From the NCBI RefSeq assembly GCF_030655415.1, contig NZ_JAURVN010000004.1, positions 372,001 through 436,000 of the forward strand: 64,000 bases of DNA, in the 5' to 3' direction. Below are positions 38,200-47,563 of this stretch, piece by piece (positions within the stretch are counted from its first letter, which is position 1; every line of letters starts with the position of its first letter). Position numbers and translations under genes: made by a program. Under the pieces are notes generated by a model. The model had not been told where the DNA came from, did not search any database, and was given only the letters and a program-made list of their open reading frames with translations. Origin of the DNA: Herminiimonas sp. (lineage in GTDB: Bacteria; Pseudomonadota; Gammaproteobacteria; Burkholderiales; Burkholderiaceae).

Positions 38200-39444
38200 T
38201 CAGCCATAAACCGGGAAGGCATCAGTCAATTTTTTGACTTCAGCTTTCACGCGTTCGATGGTTGCTGCGTCATTAGGATTATCCAATACGTCGGCGATCA
38301 GGTTACCCACTTTGGTCGCTTCCGCTTCCTTGAAACCACGCGTCGTCATCGCCGGGCTGCCGAGACGAATACCGGAAGAAATAAATGGTTTTTCCGGATC
38401 GTTAGGAATGCCGTTTTTGTTGGTTGTGATGTGCGCCGAACCCAGCAACGCTTCCGCATCCTTGCCGGTGATTTTCTTTGCGCGCAGATCGACCAGCATC
38501 ACGTGCGATTCAGTACGGTTGGAAACGATGCGCAAACCACGTGCGATCAAGGCCTTGGCCAAAGCGTCGGCGTTCTTGACGACTTGTTGCTGATAGGTCT
38601 TGAACTCTGGTTCCAGCGCTTCCTTGAATGCGACTGCCTTGCCAGCGATCACATGCATCAATGGGCCGCCCTGAATGCCTGGGAAGATCGCCGAGTTGAT
38701 GATTTTTTCGTGCTCGGCTTTCATAAGGATGAAACCGCCGCGTGGACCGCGCAATGATTTGTGCGTGGTCGATGTGACGAAGTCAGCGTATGGCACAGGA
38801 TTCGGATATTCGCCTGCAGCGATCAAACCCGCGTAATGCGCCATGTCGACCATGAAGTAAGCGCCGATTTCTTTCGCGACTTTTGCGAAGCGTTCAAAGT
38901 CGATACGCAGCGCGTAAGCGGATGCGCCAGCAATAATCATCTTCGGTTTATGTTCACGCGCCAGACGTTCCATCTGTTCGTAATCGATTTCTTCTTTGTC
39001 GTTCAAGCCATAGGAAACCACGTTGAACCATTTGCCCGACATGTTCAATGCCATGCCGTGCGTCAAGTGACCGCCTTCTGCCAGCGACATGCCCATGATG
39101 GTGTCGCCTGGTTTGAGGACGGCGAAGAACACACCTTGATTGGCTTGTGAGCCTGAATTCGGTTGTACGTTGGCCGCTTCTGCGCCAAACAATTTCTTCA
39201 CGCGGTCGATCGCGAGTTGCTCGACGATATCGACGTATTCACAGCCGCCGTAGTAACGCTTGCCTGGATAACCTTCCGCATACTTGTTGGTCAGTTGCGA
39301 ACCTTGCGCTTCCATCACCGCAGGCGATGTGTAGTTTTCAGATGCGATCAACTCGATGTGATCTTGCTGACGTGTATTTTCCTTCTGGATCGCCGACCAC
39401 AGTTCGGTATCTGTTTTTGCGAGGGTCTGGTCTTTTGAAAACAT
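38200..39444 (-). CDS. glyA: Serine hydroxymethyltransferase
   Basis: PLP enzyme of 414 residues that interconverts serine and glycine and feeds one-carbon units to tetrahydrofolate. Signature blocks are [60 protein letters not shown] and the PLP-lysine motif [14 protein letters not shown]. The length is normal. GGAG precedes the ATG. The one-carbon flux it generates fits well with its neighbour nrdR (nucleotide supply). Confidence 0.98.
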   Translation of the reverse strand: MFSKDQTLAKTDTELWSAIQKENTRQQDHIELIASENYTSPAVMEAQGSQLTNKYAEGYPGKRYYGGCEYVDIVEQLAIDRVKKLFGAEAANVQPNSGSQANQGVFFAVLKPGDTIMGMSLAEGGHLTHGMALNMSGKWFNVVSYGLNDKEEIDYEQMERLAREHKPKMIIAGASAYALRIDFERFAKVAKEIGAYFMVDMAHYAGLIAAGEYPNPVPYADFVTSTTHKSLRGPRGGFILMKAEHEKIINSAIFPGIQGGPLMHVIAGKAVAFKEALEPEFKTYQQQVVKNADALAKALIARGLRIVSNRTESHVMLVDLRAKKITGKDAEALLGSAHITTNKNGIPNDPEKPFISSGIRLGSPAMTTRGFKEAEATKVGNLIADVLDNPNDAATIERVKAEVKKLTDAFPVYG

Positions 39445-39937
39445 GAATCACTCCAATCGTTCAAAAATAAGAAGAAAGCTATAGCGTAGGTAAGGCGGCG
39501 CATCAAAGTCGCATCAACATCGAGGCGCAAAGACATGCAATTACAACAAGCTGGAATAGAAAGAGTGGCCAAAATTTAACGCGCAGGCAGCCTCAGTCTT
39601 ACTCAACCATTCGGGCTACCCAGGCGCACGGCAATGAAATCTCACGCTTCACGGTGGATAGGCCCACCTTACGACGCGATGTAATCGGTCGGATTCGCCA
39701 GTTACGTGAGACGAAACGGTGCGTAGATTTTACGGCAAGCGCCTGTTTTGGGCAAGCAGCAGGCCGCTTTCTGCACAATGCAAGAATGACAAGAGCTAGC
39801 ATCACATCTATCCCGGCTGGCTGATACAATTCCGCATCCAAGGCGCAGGCCAGCCAACTTCTTTACGCGAAGTAAAACTGCTGCCGCACTCACCTCGCAC
39901 TTACATCGCATTTATTTATCCAGCAATCGAACCACAA
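39445..39937. other. Divergent intergenic region glyA / xthA (493 bp)
   Basis: I see no credible gene here; minus-strand frames of 69-80 codons have no family resemblance or ribosome-binding site. Candidate promoters: for glyA, minus-strand TTGATG (39501-39506) and TATAGC (39478-39483) with a 17-bp spacer; for xthA, an extended -10 TGATACAAT (39822-39830). Confidence 0.45.
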
Positions 39938-40702
39938 ATGAAAATAGCCACCTGGAACGTCAACTCCCTCAAAGTTCGCCTACCGCAAGTCTTGCAATGG
40001 CTGACCGACAATCCAGTCGATGTGCTGTGTCTGCAGGAAACGAAAACCGTAGACGAAAAATTCCCGAAAGCAGAAATTGAAGCAGCCGGTTACCACGTCG
40101 AATTCAGCGGGCAAAAAACCTACAACGGTGTCGCCATCCTGTCGCGCCATCCGATCACCGACGTCGTCAAAAACAATCCGCTGTATGCCGATGAACAGCA
40201 ACGCCTGATTGCCGGCACGATACAAGGCGTGCGCATTATCTGTGCCTATATTCCGAACGGACAGTCGCTGGATTCAGACAAGTACATCTACAAATTGAGC
40301 TGGCTTAAAGGTTTGCATAAATGGCTGGAACAAGAGCAGAAACAATATCCAGAACTGGCATTGCTGGGTGACTACAACATCGCACCGGAAGACCGCGACG
40401 TACACGATCCCGCTGCGTGGGTAGGACAAGTATTGGTATCCGAACCGGAACGCGCCGCATTTGTGCGCTTGCAGGACATGGGATTTACCGATGCCTTCCG
40501 CAAATTTGAGCAGCCGCCAAAATTGTATAGCTGGTGGGATTATCGTCAGATGGGTTTTCGCCTGAATCGCGGCATGCGCATCGACCATATTTTGCTGACT
40601 GCGCCATTGGCCTTACGTTGCAGCGCTTGCGTGATCGACAAGGTACCGCGCAAGTGGGAACAACCTTCGGATCACACGCCGGTGATTGCGACTATCGATT
40701 GA
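39938..40702 (+). CDS. xthA: Exodeoxyribonuclease III
   Basis: AP endonuclease and 3'-5' exonuclease of base excision repair, 254 residues. It has the exonuclease-endonuclease-phosphatase fold: KIATWNVNSLKVRLPQ with the Asn-containing start, LCLQETK carrying the metal-binding glutamate, GDYNIAPEDRDVHDP, and the C-terminal SDHTPV with the catalytic Asp-His pair. It is a single-gene unit ending in a bidirectional terminator. Confidence 0.96.
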   Translation: MKIATWNVNSLKVRLPQVLQWLTDNPVDVLCLQETKTVDEKFPKAEIEAAGYHVEFSGQKTYNGVAILSRHPITDVVKNNPLYADEQQRLIAGTIQGVRIICAYIPNGQSLDSDKYIYKLSWLKGLHKWLEQEQKQYPELALLGDYNIAPEDRDVHDPAAWVGQVLVSEPERAAFVRLQDMGFTDAFRKFEQPPKLYSWWDYRQMGFRLNRGMRIDHILLTAPLALRCSACVIDKVPRKWEQPSDHTPVIATID

Positions 40703-40751
40703 CGACTTGAGTGTGTCTGCATTATTTCCCGCGTAAAAAACGCGCAGAACG

Positions 40752-40783
40752 AAAAAAAGCCCCGTATCTACGGGGCTTTTTTT
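40752..40783. terminator. Bidirectional terminator, xthA / Bug receptor
   Basis: AAAAAAAGCCCCGTA is directly followed after two bases by its inverted copy TACGGGGCTTTTTTT. The A- and T-runs serve both converging genes. Confidence 0.9.
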
Positions 40784-40827
40784 GAGCGTTGCTGCAAGCT
40801 GACTTTCATCAACCTGCATCAGCAATA

Positions 40828-41805
40828 TCAGTCTACGGTTGCGCCACTTTCTTTTACGACTTTCGCCCATTTCACTGACTCTTCTTTTACGAAGGCAGCG
40901 AAGTTTTCTGGGGTATCACCAACATAATCAGAACCGGTATCAGCCAGAATTTTCTGGAAGGATGGTTCTTTCATGATCTTCAACGTTTCAGCATTGATTT
41001 TGGCGACCAATGGTTTTGGTGTGCCAGCTGGTGCGAAGAAACCGTACCAAGCGTAGGAAACCAATGTTGGGTAACCAGATTCAGCAAAGGTTGGAACATC
41101 AGGAATCAAAGGTGAACGTTTTGCACCCGAGACTGCAATGACTTTGACCTTGCCGCTTTTGATATGCGGCATGATCGCGATCATGCTGTCGAACATCACA
41201 GGTACGTGACCGCCCAGCAAATCGGAAATCGCAGGAGCCGAACCTTTGTAAGGTACGTGCGTGATGTCCAGCTTGGTTACGCTTTTGAACAACTCGCCGG
41301 TCATGTGCTGCGGCGTACCGTTACCAGCCGATGCGTACGAGAAAGTCGGTTGCGACTTGATATATGCGATCAATTCTTTCAAATTATTCGCAGGCACGGA
41401 TGGGCTCGCTACCAGTACCAAAGGTACGCGCAACAGATTGGTGATAGGCACCAGATCTTTGCTTGGATCGAAGGCCATTTTTTTGTACAGGCTAGGATTG
41501 ATGACAATCGGTGCACTGGATGTAATCAACAATGTGTTGCCATCTGCCGGCGCGCGTGCCACTGCAGCGCTACCGATATTACCGCCGCCACCGCCGCGAT
41601 TATCAATGACGAAAGGCTGGCCGAGATCTTCAGTCAGACGTTTGGCGATAGGACGTGCCGCGATATCGGACGGTCCACCTGGAGGCCATGGCACGACGAC
41701 TGTAACCGTCGAGTTAGGCCAGTTTTGTGCAAACGCACTCACTGAAAAACTGGCTGCTGCAATCGCGCAAAAGAGTACTTTGCTGACGCGGGATACTTGT
41801 CTCAT
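40828..41805 (-). CDS. Bug-family periplasmic solute receptor (tripartite tricarboxylate transporter type)
   Basis: Exported binding protein of 325 residues from ATG 41805. The signal peptide is at 1-26 (LFCAIAAASFSVSAFA), and mature protein starts about QNWPN. Family hallmarks are VVVPWPPGGPSDIAARPIA, GQPFVIDNRGGGGGNIG, THVPYKGSAPAISDLLGGHV and VPTFAESGYP. Such receptors bind carboxylates or aromatics; Burkholderiales carry many copies without their own TctA/TctB membrane genes, as here. The ligand is unknown. A hairpin AGGCGG / CCGCCT (41890-41909) lies upstream. Confidence 0.95.
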   Translation of the reverse strand: MRQVSRVSKVLFCAIAAASFSVSAFAQNWPNSTVTVVVPWPPGGPSDIAARPIAKRLTEDLGQPFVIDNRGGGGGNIGSAAVARAPADGNTLLITSSAPIVINPSLYKKMAFDPSKDLVPITNLLRVPLVLVASPSVPANNLKELIAYIKSQPTFSYASAGNGTPQHMTGELFKSVTKLDITHVPYKGSAPAISDLLGGHVPVMFDSMIAIMPHIKSGKVKVIAVSGAKRSPLIPDVPTFAESGYPTLVSYAWYGFFAPAGTPKPLVAKINAETLKIMKEPSFQKILADTGSDYVGDTPENFAAFVKEESVKWAKVVKESGATVD

Positions 41806-41980
41806 GATGCTATCCTTATAAAAGTAATCACGCGCCAACTTGACATTGAACTGACAAATCAATCAATACAAGCGGATGCGCGAAGGGCAAGGCGGCGGAT
41901 GTACCGCCTCAGAAAAGAAGAATACCGCATCTTGCCGGATGATACTTACCGAATGCTTACCAATTACTTACACGGCTAAT

Positions 41981-42331
41981 TTATTCAGCCGCTGTAATTG
42001 CGTAATCGCTACCGAATGGACCGAAGGTCAAGGCATAGCCCGCATCATCCAACACACTTTGCGCTTCTAATAAAAAGTGCTGCGCATCGTCGTTGGGCGC
42101 ATAAATAAATTGCACGTGTATCGCCAGATCAAATCCGCGAGAAGATGGATAGGCAATATAAATTTCGCTGCTCTCGATGTATTGCAAACAGTTGTTGATC
42201 TTGGCTTGCAGCTCGGCGAGATGCGCCTCATCGTCAGTCCAAGGCAAAGGATCAACGATGTTCAATGTGCATATGCCGAAGTCGCGATCGATAATAATGC
42301 TATCGATCAGATTGATACGTTCATCTGTCAT
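41981..42331 (-). CDS. Small acidic protein, DUF6572-like
   Basis: Cytosolic protein of 116 residues, strongly acidic. The order IDRDFGICTLNIVDPLPWTDDEAHLAELQAKINNCL then YPSSRGFDLAIHVQF matches the DUF6572 pattern as I remember it. No function is known to me. It follows the 87-residue gene on the same strand and may share its transcript with the methyltransferase. Its stop is close to the start region of the Bug gene. Confidence 0.7.
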   Translation of the reverse strand: MTDERINLIDSIIIDRDFGICTLNIVDPLPWTDDEAHLAELQAKINNCLQYIESSEIYIAYPSSRGFDLAIHVQFIYAPNDDAQHFLLEAQSVLDDAGYALTFGPFGSDYAITAAE

Positions 42332-42421
42332 GATTTGAATTTACTCGTACTTGAAATGTGGTGATTGTATGGCGATCTATGTGCACGCTAAAGTGCGTCA
42401 TCACTGGCTCGCGGGGCTTGA

Positions 42422-42685
42422 TCAGCTTTCGCTCTTTTTGACCAACTGCTTTTCAAAAGCAATATCGGATTTTGTTTGGCGGCGCGGCGTTTGCGGACCG
42501 TAGGCTTTGACGAAGCTGACAAATTCATCCAGTGGCAAATGCTCGCACAAAACTACGGGCGCGCCCCCACCCGAGTTATCCACCAGATAAAACGATTCGG
42601 CGGCAGTGCGCACCATCGCGTAGCCGTCATTGCCGCTACGTTCTTTCAGCCGCTCAACAGCGGAGGTAGCTCGGGTTGATCTCAC
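42422..42685 (-). CDS. Small hypothetical protein
   Basis: Protein of 87 residues, basic at both ends, without signal peptide or membrane segment. The core reads DGYAMVRTAAESFYLVDNSGGGAPVVLCEHLPLDEFVSF when split in two parts by position (about 21-58). I do not recognise a family. It starts 21 bp after the methyltransferase stop with GAGCATG context, so it is likely in the same operon. Confidence 0.65.
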   Translation of the reverse strand: MRSTRATSAVERLKERSGNDGYAMVRTAAESFYLVDNSGGGAPVVLCEHLPLDEFVSFVKAYGPQTPRRQTKSDIAFEKQLVKKSES

Positions 42686-42706
42686 GTCATGCTCCTGTTT
42701 TTAGTC

Positions 42707-43363
42707 TTAGCGCAAACGCGCAGTCAACATCCAGTAGTGTTCAAAATAATGAATACGCATGTCTTTCAATAATGGTCCCAAGCGTTTGCGCAAGGTACTA
42801 CTGGTGTAGTAATTTTTAAGAATTTCGTAGCGCTCGCCGTTTGGCAGCGCATGAATCTGATAAGTGTTACCTTCCGCATCGGTACGCGCGATCACGGTTT
42901 TTTCGGTATCGACTTGCGAATTGTCTACCAACACCAGCAAGCCATCTTTACCGATAATTTTGCGTATGCGTGCGATGACTTCGCCCTGATCCTGGCGTTT
43001 GACATGCGACCACCAAAAGCCAGCGAAGCAAGCGGTAAACTCGCCTTCGACCTGTGGATCGAGTGCATCGGTAACCGCAAACTGCACGACTTCTTCCGGC
43101 AATTCTCTGGCTTGCGCCTGCTCTATCAAATTCGGATTGATATCGGTAGCCAGCACCGACGCTGCGTATTCCGCCAACTCATCGGTCCAGTAGCCGTCGC
43201 CGCATGCCAGTTCCAGCACGTGCTCATCCGTCAGTTGATCGCGCAGATTTTCCATGATGTCATCGAGCGCATCCATGCCATCCGGATTTTCTACATCTTC
43301 TTCATCGAAATTATTGCGCTGCGCGTAATACGCAGCCATATCGGTATTGACCGGTTTAATCAT
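42707..43363 (-). CDS. Class I SAM-dependent methyltransferase
   Basis: Cytosolic enzyme of 218 residues. Motif I is VLELACGDGYWTDELA, with the acidic end of strand 2 in VLATDINPNLIEQA and motif IV region FTACFAGFWWSHV. The C-terminal part (YQIHALPNGERYEILKNYY) is not diagnostic of a substrate. A start at ATG 43363 (MIKPVNTDMAAYYAQRNNF) gives a normal N-terminus. It heads a short minus-strand row with two small proteins. The substrate is unknown. Confidence 0.85.
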   Translation of the reverse strand: MIKPVNTDMAAYYAQRNNFDEEDVENPDGMDALDDIMENLRDQLTDEHVLELACGDGYWTDELAEYAASVLATDINPNLIEQAQARELPEEVVQFAVTDALDPQVEGEFTACFAGFWWSHVKRQDQGEVIARIRKIIGKDGLLVLVDNSQVDTEKTVIARTDAEGNTYQIHALPNGERYEILKNYYTSSTLRKRLGPLLKDMRIHYFEHYWMLTARLR

Positions 43364-43442
43364 GCTTACAACTTCCTAAAATACAAACAATAAAACTCAA
43401 AATTTACAGAACACTTTTTGCCGCAATTACTAAAGCTGATTG

Positions 43443-44384
43443 CTACAGCTCGTACATATCTTTTTCGCCGCTCAACACTTGTTCAACCAGTTTGCGATTC
43501 AGCGTAGGCGTCAGCAATTCAATAAACGTAAATACATAGCTGCGCAGATATGCGCCCTGCTTCAAAGCCACCCGCGACACATTGGTGCCAAACAAATGAC
43601 CGGCCGGAATCGCGCGCAAACTCTTGTCGCGCTCGGCATCGAAAGCCATCCCGGCAATAATGCCGACGCCCAAACCAAGTTCAACATAGGTTTTGATCAC
43701 ATCGGCATCGATCGCTTCCAGCAAGACATCAGGCTTTAGATTACGCAGCGTGAATGCGTGGTCTATCTTGTTGCGACCGGTGAACGCGCTATCGTAAGTA
43801 ATTAAAGGATACGCAGCCAGTTCTTCCAGCGTGATCGACTTCGACTTTAACAATGGATGTTCAGGCGGCACCACGACCAAATGTTCCCATTGATAGCAGG
43901 GCAATGAAATCAAACCATCAACATTCGCGATCGATTCAGTCGCAATCGCCAAATCGGCTTGCCCCATCAAGACCATATCAGCAACTTGCTTGGGATTTCC
44001 TTGCAATAAAGACAAGCGCACTTTAGGAAATTTTTGCGTAAAAGCCTGCACCACTTTAGGTAAGGAATAACGCGCTTGCGTATGCGTGGTCGCAATTGTG
44101 AAGCTGCCGCTGTCGTGTGCTGCGAATTCGTTACCTATGCGCTTGAGGCCGTCGATCTCTTGCATGATCACTTCGACCGCCTTCAACACCGCGCGCCCAG
44201 GCTCGGTCAATCCGCGAATACGCTTGCCGTGGCGTGAAAAAATATCCACGCCCAGCTCTTCTTCCAGTTCGATGATCGCTTTGGACACGCCAGGCTGCGA
44301 TGTAAACAGCGCCTTGGCGGCTTCGGTCAAATTGAAATTTTGTCGAACAGCTTCGCGCACAAAGCGAAGTTGGTGGAGATTCAT
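43443..44384 (-). CDS. cysB: LysR-family regulator CysB
   Basis: Master activator of cysteine biosynthesis, 313 residues. The winged HTH (MNLHQLRFVREAVRQNFNL ... SQPGVSKAIIELEEELGV) is followed by the ligand-binding region with TTHTQARYSLP, the CysB/Cbl signature for sulfate/O-acetylserine-type inducers. It is divergent from tauE and the cys genes, the classic LysR arrangement. Several inverted repeats fill the 150-bp gap. It could be a Cbl-like paralogue, but its position next to the whole assimilation cluster favours CysB. Confidence 0.93.
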   Translation of the reverse strand: MNLHQLRFVREAVRQNFNLTEAAKALFTSQPGVSKAIIELEEELGVDIFSRHGKRIRGLTEPGRAVLKAVEVIMQEIDGLKRIGNEFAAHDSGSFTIATTHTQARYSLPKVVQAFTQKFPKVRLSLLQGNPKQVADMVLMGQADLAIATESIANVDGLISLPCYQWEHLVVVPPEHPLLKSKSITLEELAAYPLITYDSAFTGRNKIDHAFTLRNLKPDVLLEAIDADVIKTYVELGLGVGIIAGMAFDAERDKSLRAIPAGHLFGTNVSRVALKQGAYLRSYVFTFIELLTPTLNRKLVEQVLSGEKDMYEL

Positions 44385-44397
44385 GCCTTCCCCTTAT

Positions 44398-44417
44398 GTT
44401 TTTTCGACCGAAAAAAC
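44398..44417. promoter_or_regulatory. 20-bp palindrome in front of cysB
   Basis: GTTTTTTCG and CGAAAAAAC separated by AC, starting 14 bp upstream of the cysB start codon. A candidate site for self-control of cysB. Confidence 0.55.
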
Positions 44418-44424
44418 GTTTCAG

Positions 44425-44466
44425 TCATTTTTCATCATTGCTTATATCAAAAATGAATATAAGCAA
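44425..44466. promoter_or_regulatory. Interleaved inverted repeats, candidate CysB site
   Basis: TTGCTTATAT (44438-44447) and ATATAAGCAA (44457-44466) form a perfect 10-bp inverted repeat with a 9-bp spacer. TCATTTTT (44425-44432) and AAAAATGA (44449-44456) form a second, interleaved pair. They lie about 70-110 bp before the tauE start, where a LysR activator would bind. Confidence 0.6.
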
Positions 44467-44534
44467 ATAATTACTAAGTAGTTTGGAATAAGGCTCAAGT
44501 TTATTACTATTCGCCCTACTTTGCGCGAGGTCTT

Positions 44535-45308
44535 ATGTCTGTTTCTTATATCGTTTCAGGTTTTGCTGTCGGTTTACTGGTCGGTTTGACCGGTGTCGGC
44601 GGCGGTTCCCTGATGACGCCTTTACTCACCCTGCTGTTTGGCGTGTCGCCTACAGTTGCGGTAGGGACTGATCTCGCGTTTGCTTCTGCGACCAAGGTCG
44701 CAGGTACTTTTGCGCACCGTTATCGCGGCAATGTGCACTGGAATATCGTGCGCCACTTGTGCATAGGCGCTTTGCCAGCAGCGGTTTTGACCACGCTCAC
44801 ACTGAAATACTTTGGCGGGCTGGATAAAGAAGTCGGCCAGATTATCCGTTATTCGATCGCCGGTTCGGTCATGTTGACCGTGATTGCGTTGATATTTAGA
44901 ACACGTTTGCAAAACTGGATGAGCCTGCATCCGAATCGTCAATTTCACGGTGCAAAATTGGTCACAGCGACTATTGTTTCCGGTGCAATTCTCGGTACAT
45001 TGGTTACAATCTCGTCTATTGGTGCCGGTGCTATCGGCGCCACCATACTGGTTTTGCTTTATCCACGCCTGTCGCCGGCCGAAATTGCCGGTACCGACAT
45101 TGCCTACGCAGTACCGTTGACCGCGATTGCGGCTCTCGGCCACTGGTGGTTGGGATCAATCAATTGGGAGCTGCTGGCCATGCTGTTGCTGGGTTCCGTA
45201 CCTGGTATCACGCTGGGATCGCTAGTCTCGAAAGCCATACCGGAAAAAGTCTTGCGTGTTTTGTTAGCCACTGTGCTGACTACCGTTGCCGTCAAGTTAG
45301 TTTTTTAA
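44535..45308 (+). CDS. TauE/SafE family membrane permease (probable sulfite/organosulfonate exporter)
   Basis: Inner-membrane protein of 257 residues with about seven or eight hydrophobic helices. Family motifs are GLLVGLTGVGGGSLMTPLL and, in the second repeat, SSIGAGAIGATILVLLYP. The two GxGxG loops mark the internal duplication. Relatives export sulfite or take up sulfur compounds. It is the first gene after the CysB-side promoter region and is followed by sulfite reductase after 10 bp, so a role in handling excess sulfite is plausible. Direction and substrate are inferred. Confidence 0.9.
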   Translation: MSVSYIVSGFAVGLLVGLTGVGGGSLMTPLLTLLFGVSPTVAVGTDLAFASATKVAGTFAHRYRGNVHWNIVRHLCIGALPAAVLTTLTLKYFGGLDKEVGQIIRYSIAGSVMLTVIALIFRTRLQNWMSLHPNRQFHGAKLVTATIVSGAILGTLVTISSIGAGAIGATILVLLYPRLSPAEIAGTDIAYAVPLTAIAALGHWWLGSINWELLAMLLLGSVPGITLGSLVSKAIPEKVLRVLLATVLTTVAVKLVF

Positions 45309-45318
45309 GGAATACAAG

Positions 45319-47013
45319 ATGTATCGCTACGATCAATACGACCATCAAATCGTCAAGGAACGTATCGCGCAATATCGCGATCAGGTTCGCCGTCGTCTGT
45401 CTGACGAATTGGCTGAAGACGAATTCCGTATCCTGCGCCTGCAAAATGGCCTGTACATGCAGCGTCATGCGTACATGTTGCGCATCGCCGTGCCGTATGG
45501 CTTGTTGTCGTCGGCACAGATGCGTATGTTCGGTCATATCGCCCGCAAGTATGACCGCGGCTATGGCCACTTCACGACGCGCCAAAACATCCAGTTCAAC
45601 TGGATCAATCTGGAAGAAACGCCGGACATTCTGACTGAACTCGCTTCAGTCGAAATGCACGCGATCCAGACCTCGGGCAATTGCATCCGCAACACGACTT
45701 CAGATGAATTGGCCGGCGTTGCCGCCGACGAAATCGTCGATCCACGTCCGTATGCAGAAATCATCCGCGAATGGAGTACCTTCCATCCAGAATTCGCTTA
45801 CCTGCCACGCAAATTCAAGATCGCTATCAGCGGCGCCAAAGAAGATCGCGCTGCGACTGCGGTGCATGACATCGGCTTGCACGTCATCAAAAACGAACAA
45901 GGCGAAATCGGTTTCCGCGTGATGGTAGGCGGCGGCATGGGCCGCACACCTATCCTCGGCAGCGAAATCTGCTCATTCCTGCCGTGGCAACACGTGATGA
46001 CGTATCTCGAAGCAATCCTGCGCGTCTATAACCAATACGGTAGGCGCGACAATATTTATAAAGCGCGCATCAAGATTCTGGTGAAAGCCATCGGCATCGA
46101 AGAATATCGCCGCCAAGTCGAACAAGAATGGTTGGACATCAAAGATGGTCCAGGCACCGTGACTGAAGACGAATTGAATCGCGTCGCCGCGTTCTTCACT
46201 TCACCAGCGTACGAAACGCTGTCTGCTGACAATGCAGAGTTCGAAGCGAAAAAAGCCGAAGACAAAGCATTCGCCAACTGGCTCACACGTAACGTCAAAG
46301 CTCACAAAGTTCCTGGTTACGCAGCGGTTGTGTTGTCGGTCAAAAAGACTGGCGTGCCACCAGGCGATGCAACTGCTGAACAACTGGATTTCATGGCTGA
46401 TTTGTCTGACCGCTACAGCTTCGGCGAACTGCGCGTCACACACGAACAAAACGTGGTGCTGGCTGACGTCAAATTGTCTGACCTGTACACGGTTTGGCAA
46501 GAAGCCAAAGCGCACGGCCTGGCCACACCGAATATCGGTTTGCTAACCGACATGATTTGCTGCCCTGGCGGCGATTTCTGTTCGCTGGCAAATGCCAAAT
46601 CTATTCCGATTGCAGAAGCGATTGCTGAGCGTTTCGACAATCTCGACTTCCAGCATGACATCGGTGAGATCGAATTGAATATCTCCGGTTGCATCAACGC
46701 TTGCGGTCACCATCACGTCGGCAACATCGGCATTCTCGGTGTCGATAAAGATGGCGCTGAGTGGTACCAGGTATCCATCGGTGGCGCACAAGGCAATCAA
46801 AGTTCGATCGGCAAAATCATTGGCCCATCGTTCTCTGCGCACCAAATGCCAACCGTAATCGAACGTTTGCTGCAAGTGTATGTACGCGACCGCATCGAAG
46901 ACGAACGCTTTATCGATACTGCGCGTCGCGTTGGCGTCGCGCCGTTCAAGGAACATGTTTACGCCACGCCGATCAAGGTCGCGCATCCTAAGGGAGAAGA
47001 CGCATATGCTTAA
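45319..47013 (+). CDS. cysI: Assimilatory sulfite reductase hemoprotein (nitrite/sulfite reductase family)
   Basis: Siroheme and 4Fe-4S enzyme of 564 residues that reduces sulfite to sulfide with six electrons. The cluster ligands form C415-x5-C421 (CCPGGDFC) and C458-x3-C462 (SGCINACGHHH), the last one bridging to siroheme. The first ferredoxin-like repeat (FGHIARKYDRGYGHFTTRQNIQ) binds substrate. No CysJ flavoprotein follows; instead DUF934 overlaps its end by 8 bp. Context (APS reductase, ATP sulfurylase, CysB) makes sulfite rather than nitrite the likely substrate. Confidence 0.95.
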   Translation: MYRYDQYDHQIVKERIAQYRDQVRRRLSDELAEDEFRILRLQNGLYMQRHAYMLRIAVPYGLLSSAQMRMFGHIARKYDRGYGHFTTRQNIQFNWINLEETPDILTELASVEMHAIQTSGNCIRNTTSDELAGVAADEIVDPRPYAEIIREWSTFHPEFAYLPRKFKIAISGAKEDRAATAVHDIGLHVIKNEQGEIGFRVMVGGGMGRTPILGSEICSFLPWQHVMTYLEAILRVYNQYGRRDNIYKARIKILVKAIGIEEYRRQVEQEWLDIKDGPGTVTEDELNRVAAFFTSPAYETLSADNAEFEAKKAEDKAFANWLTRNVKAHKVPGYAAVVLSVKKTGVPPGDATAEQLDFMADLSDRYSFGELRVTHEQNVVLADVKLSDLYTVWQEAKAHGLATPNIGLLTDMICCPGGDFCSLANAKSIPIAEAIAERFDNLDFQHDIGEIELNISGCINACGHHHVGNIGILGVDKDGAEWYQVSIGGAQGNQSSIGKIIGPSFSAHQMPTVIERLLQVYVRDRIEDERFIDTARRVGVAPFKEHVYATPIKVAHPKGEDAYA

Positions 47014-47563
47014 TATCATCAAAGACAAAGTCGTCGTCGGCGAAGACGATTGGACATTGCTGCGGCTGAAACCAACTATCGTTGAAGGCGCAGAAGCACA
47101 AGAAGGCGAAACACCGGAAGCCGTTGTCGTGCCAGCCGGCAAAGTCATCGTGCCGCTGGCCGTATGGCAAGCGCAACGTTCAACACTGGAAGAACGCAAG
47201 GATATCGGCGTCTGGCTCGCCAGCGACGAACGCCCGGAGGCGTTGAAAGACGATGTGACCAAATTGTCCATGATCGCAATCGACTTCCCAAAATTTGCAG
47301 ATGGCCGCGGTTATTCGATCGCCTACAACTTGCGCGCGCGTTACGACTACACCGGCGAACTGCGTGCGGTCGGCGATGTATTGCGCGATCAACTGTTTTA
47401 CATGCAGCGCGTGGGCTTCAACTCGTTCGCCGTACGTGCAGATCGTGATGTCAACGATGCACTGAAAGGCTTGAGCGATTTTTCCGAAAGCTATCAGCAA
47501 TCGTGGGATAAAAAGACTCCACTGTTCCGCCGTGTTGATCGTCAGGCAGTAGCACCAAAATGA
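47006..47563 (+). CDS. DUF934 protein, sulfite reductase-associated
   Basis: Cytosolic protein of 185 residues from ATG 47006, which overlaps the cysI stop by 8 bp. AGGGAGAA lies eight bases upstream. The second half has the DUF934 pattern: VWLASDERPEAL, IDFPKFADGRGYSIAYNLR, RAVGDVLRDQLFYMQRVGFNSF. In proteobacteria with this cys gene order it is almost always next to this type of CysI. Its biochemical role is not established to my knowledge; an accessory or electron-delivery role for sulfite reductase is the natural guess. Its stop overlaps the cysH start (ATGA). Confidence 0.93.
   Translation: MLNIIKDKVVVGEDDWTLLRLKPTIVEGAEAQEGETPEAVVVPAGKVIVPLAVWQAQRSTLEERKDIGVWLASDERPEALKDDVTKLSMIAIDFPKFADGRGYSIAYNLRARYDYTGELRAVGDVLRDQLFYMQRVGFNSFAVRADRDVNDALKGLSDFSESYQQSWDKKTPLFRRVDRQAVAPK

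Noticed and set aside
39599..39911. Two minus-strand frames of 80 and 69 codons in the glyA-xthA gap
   Set aside because: They overlap each other in different frames, lack start signals and show no resemblance to known proteins.
41164..41745. 193-codon frame antisense to the Bug receptor
   Set aside because: Shadow of the real gene, with an excess of Arg and Cys and no motif.
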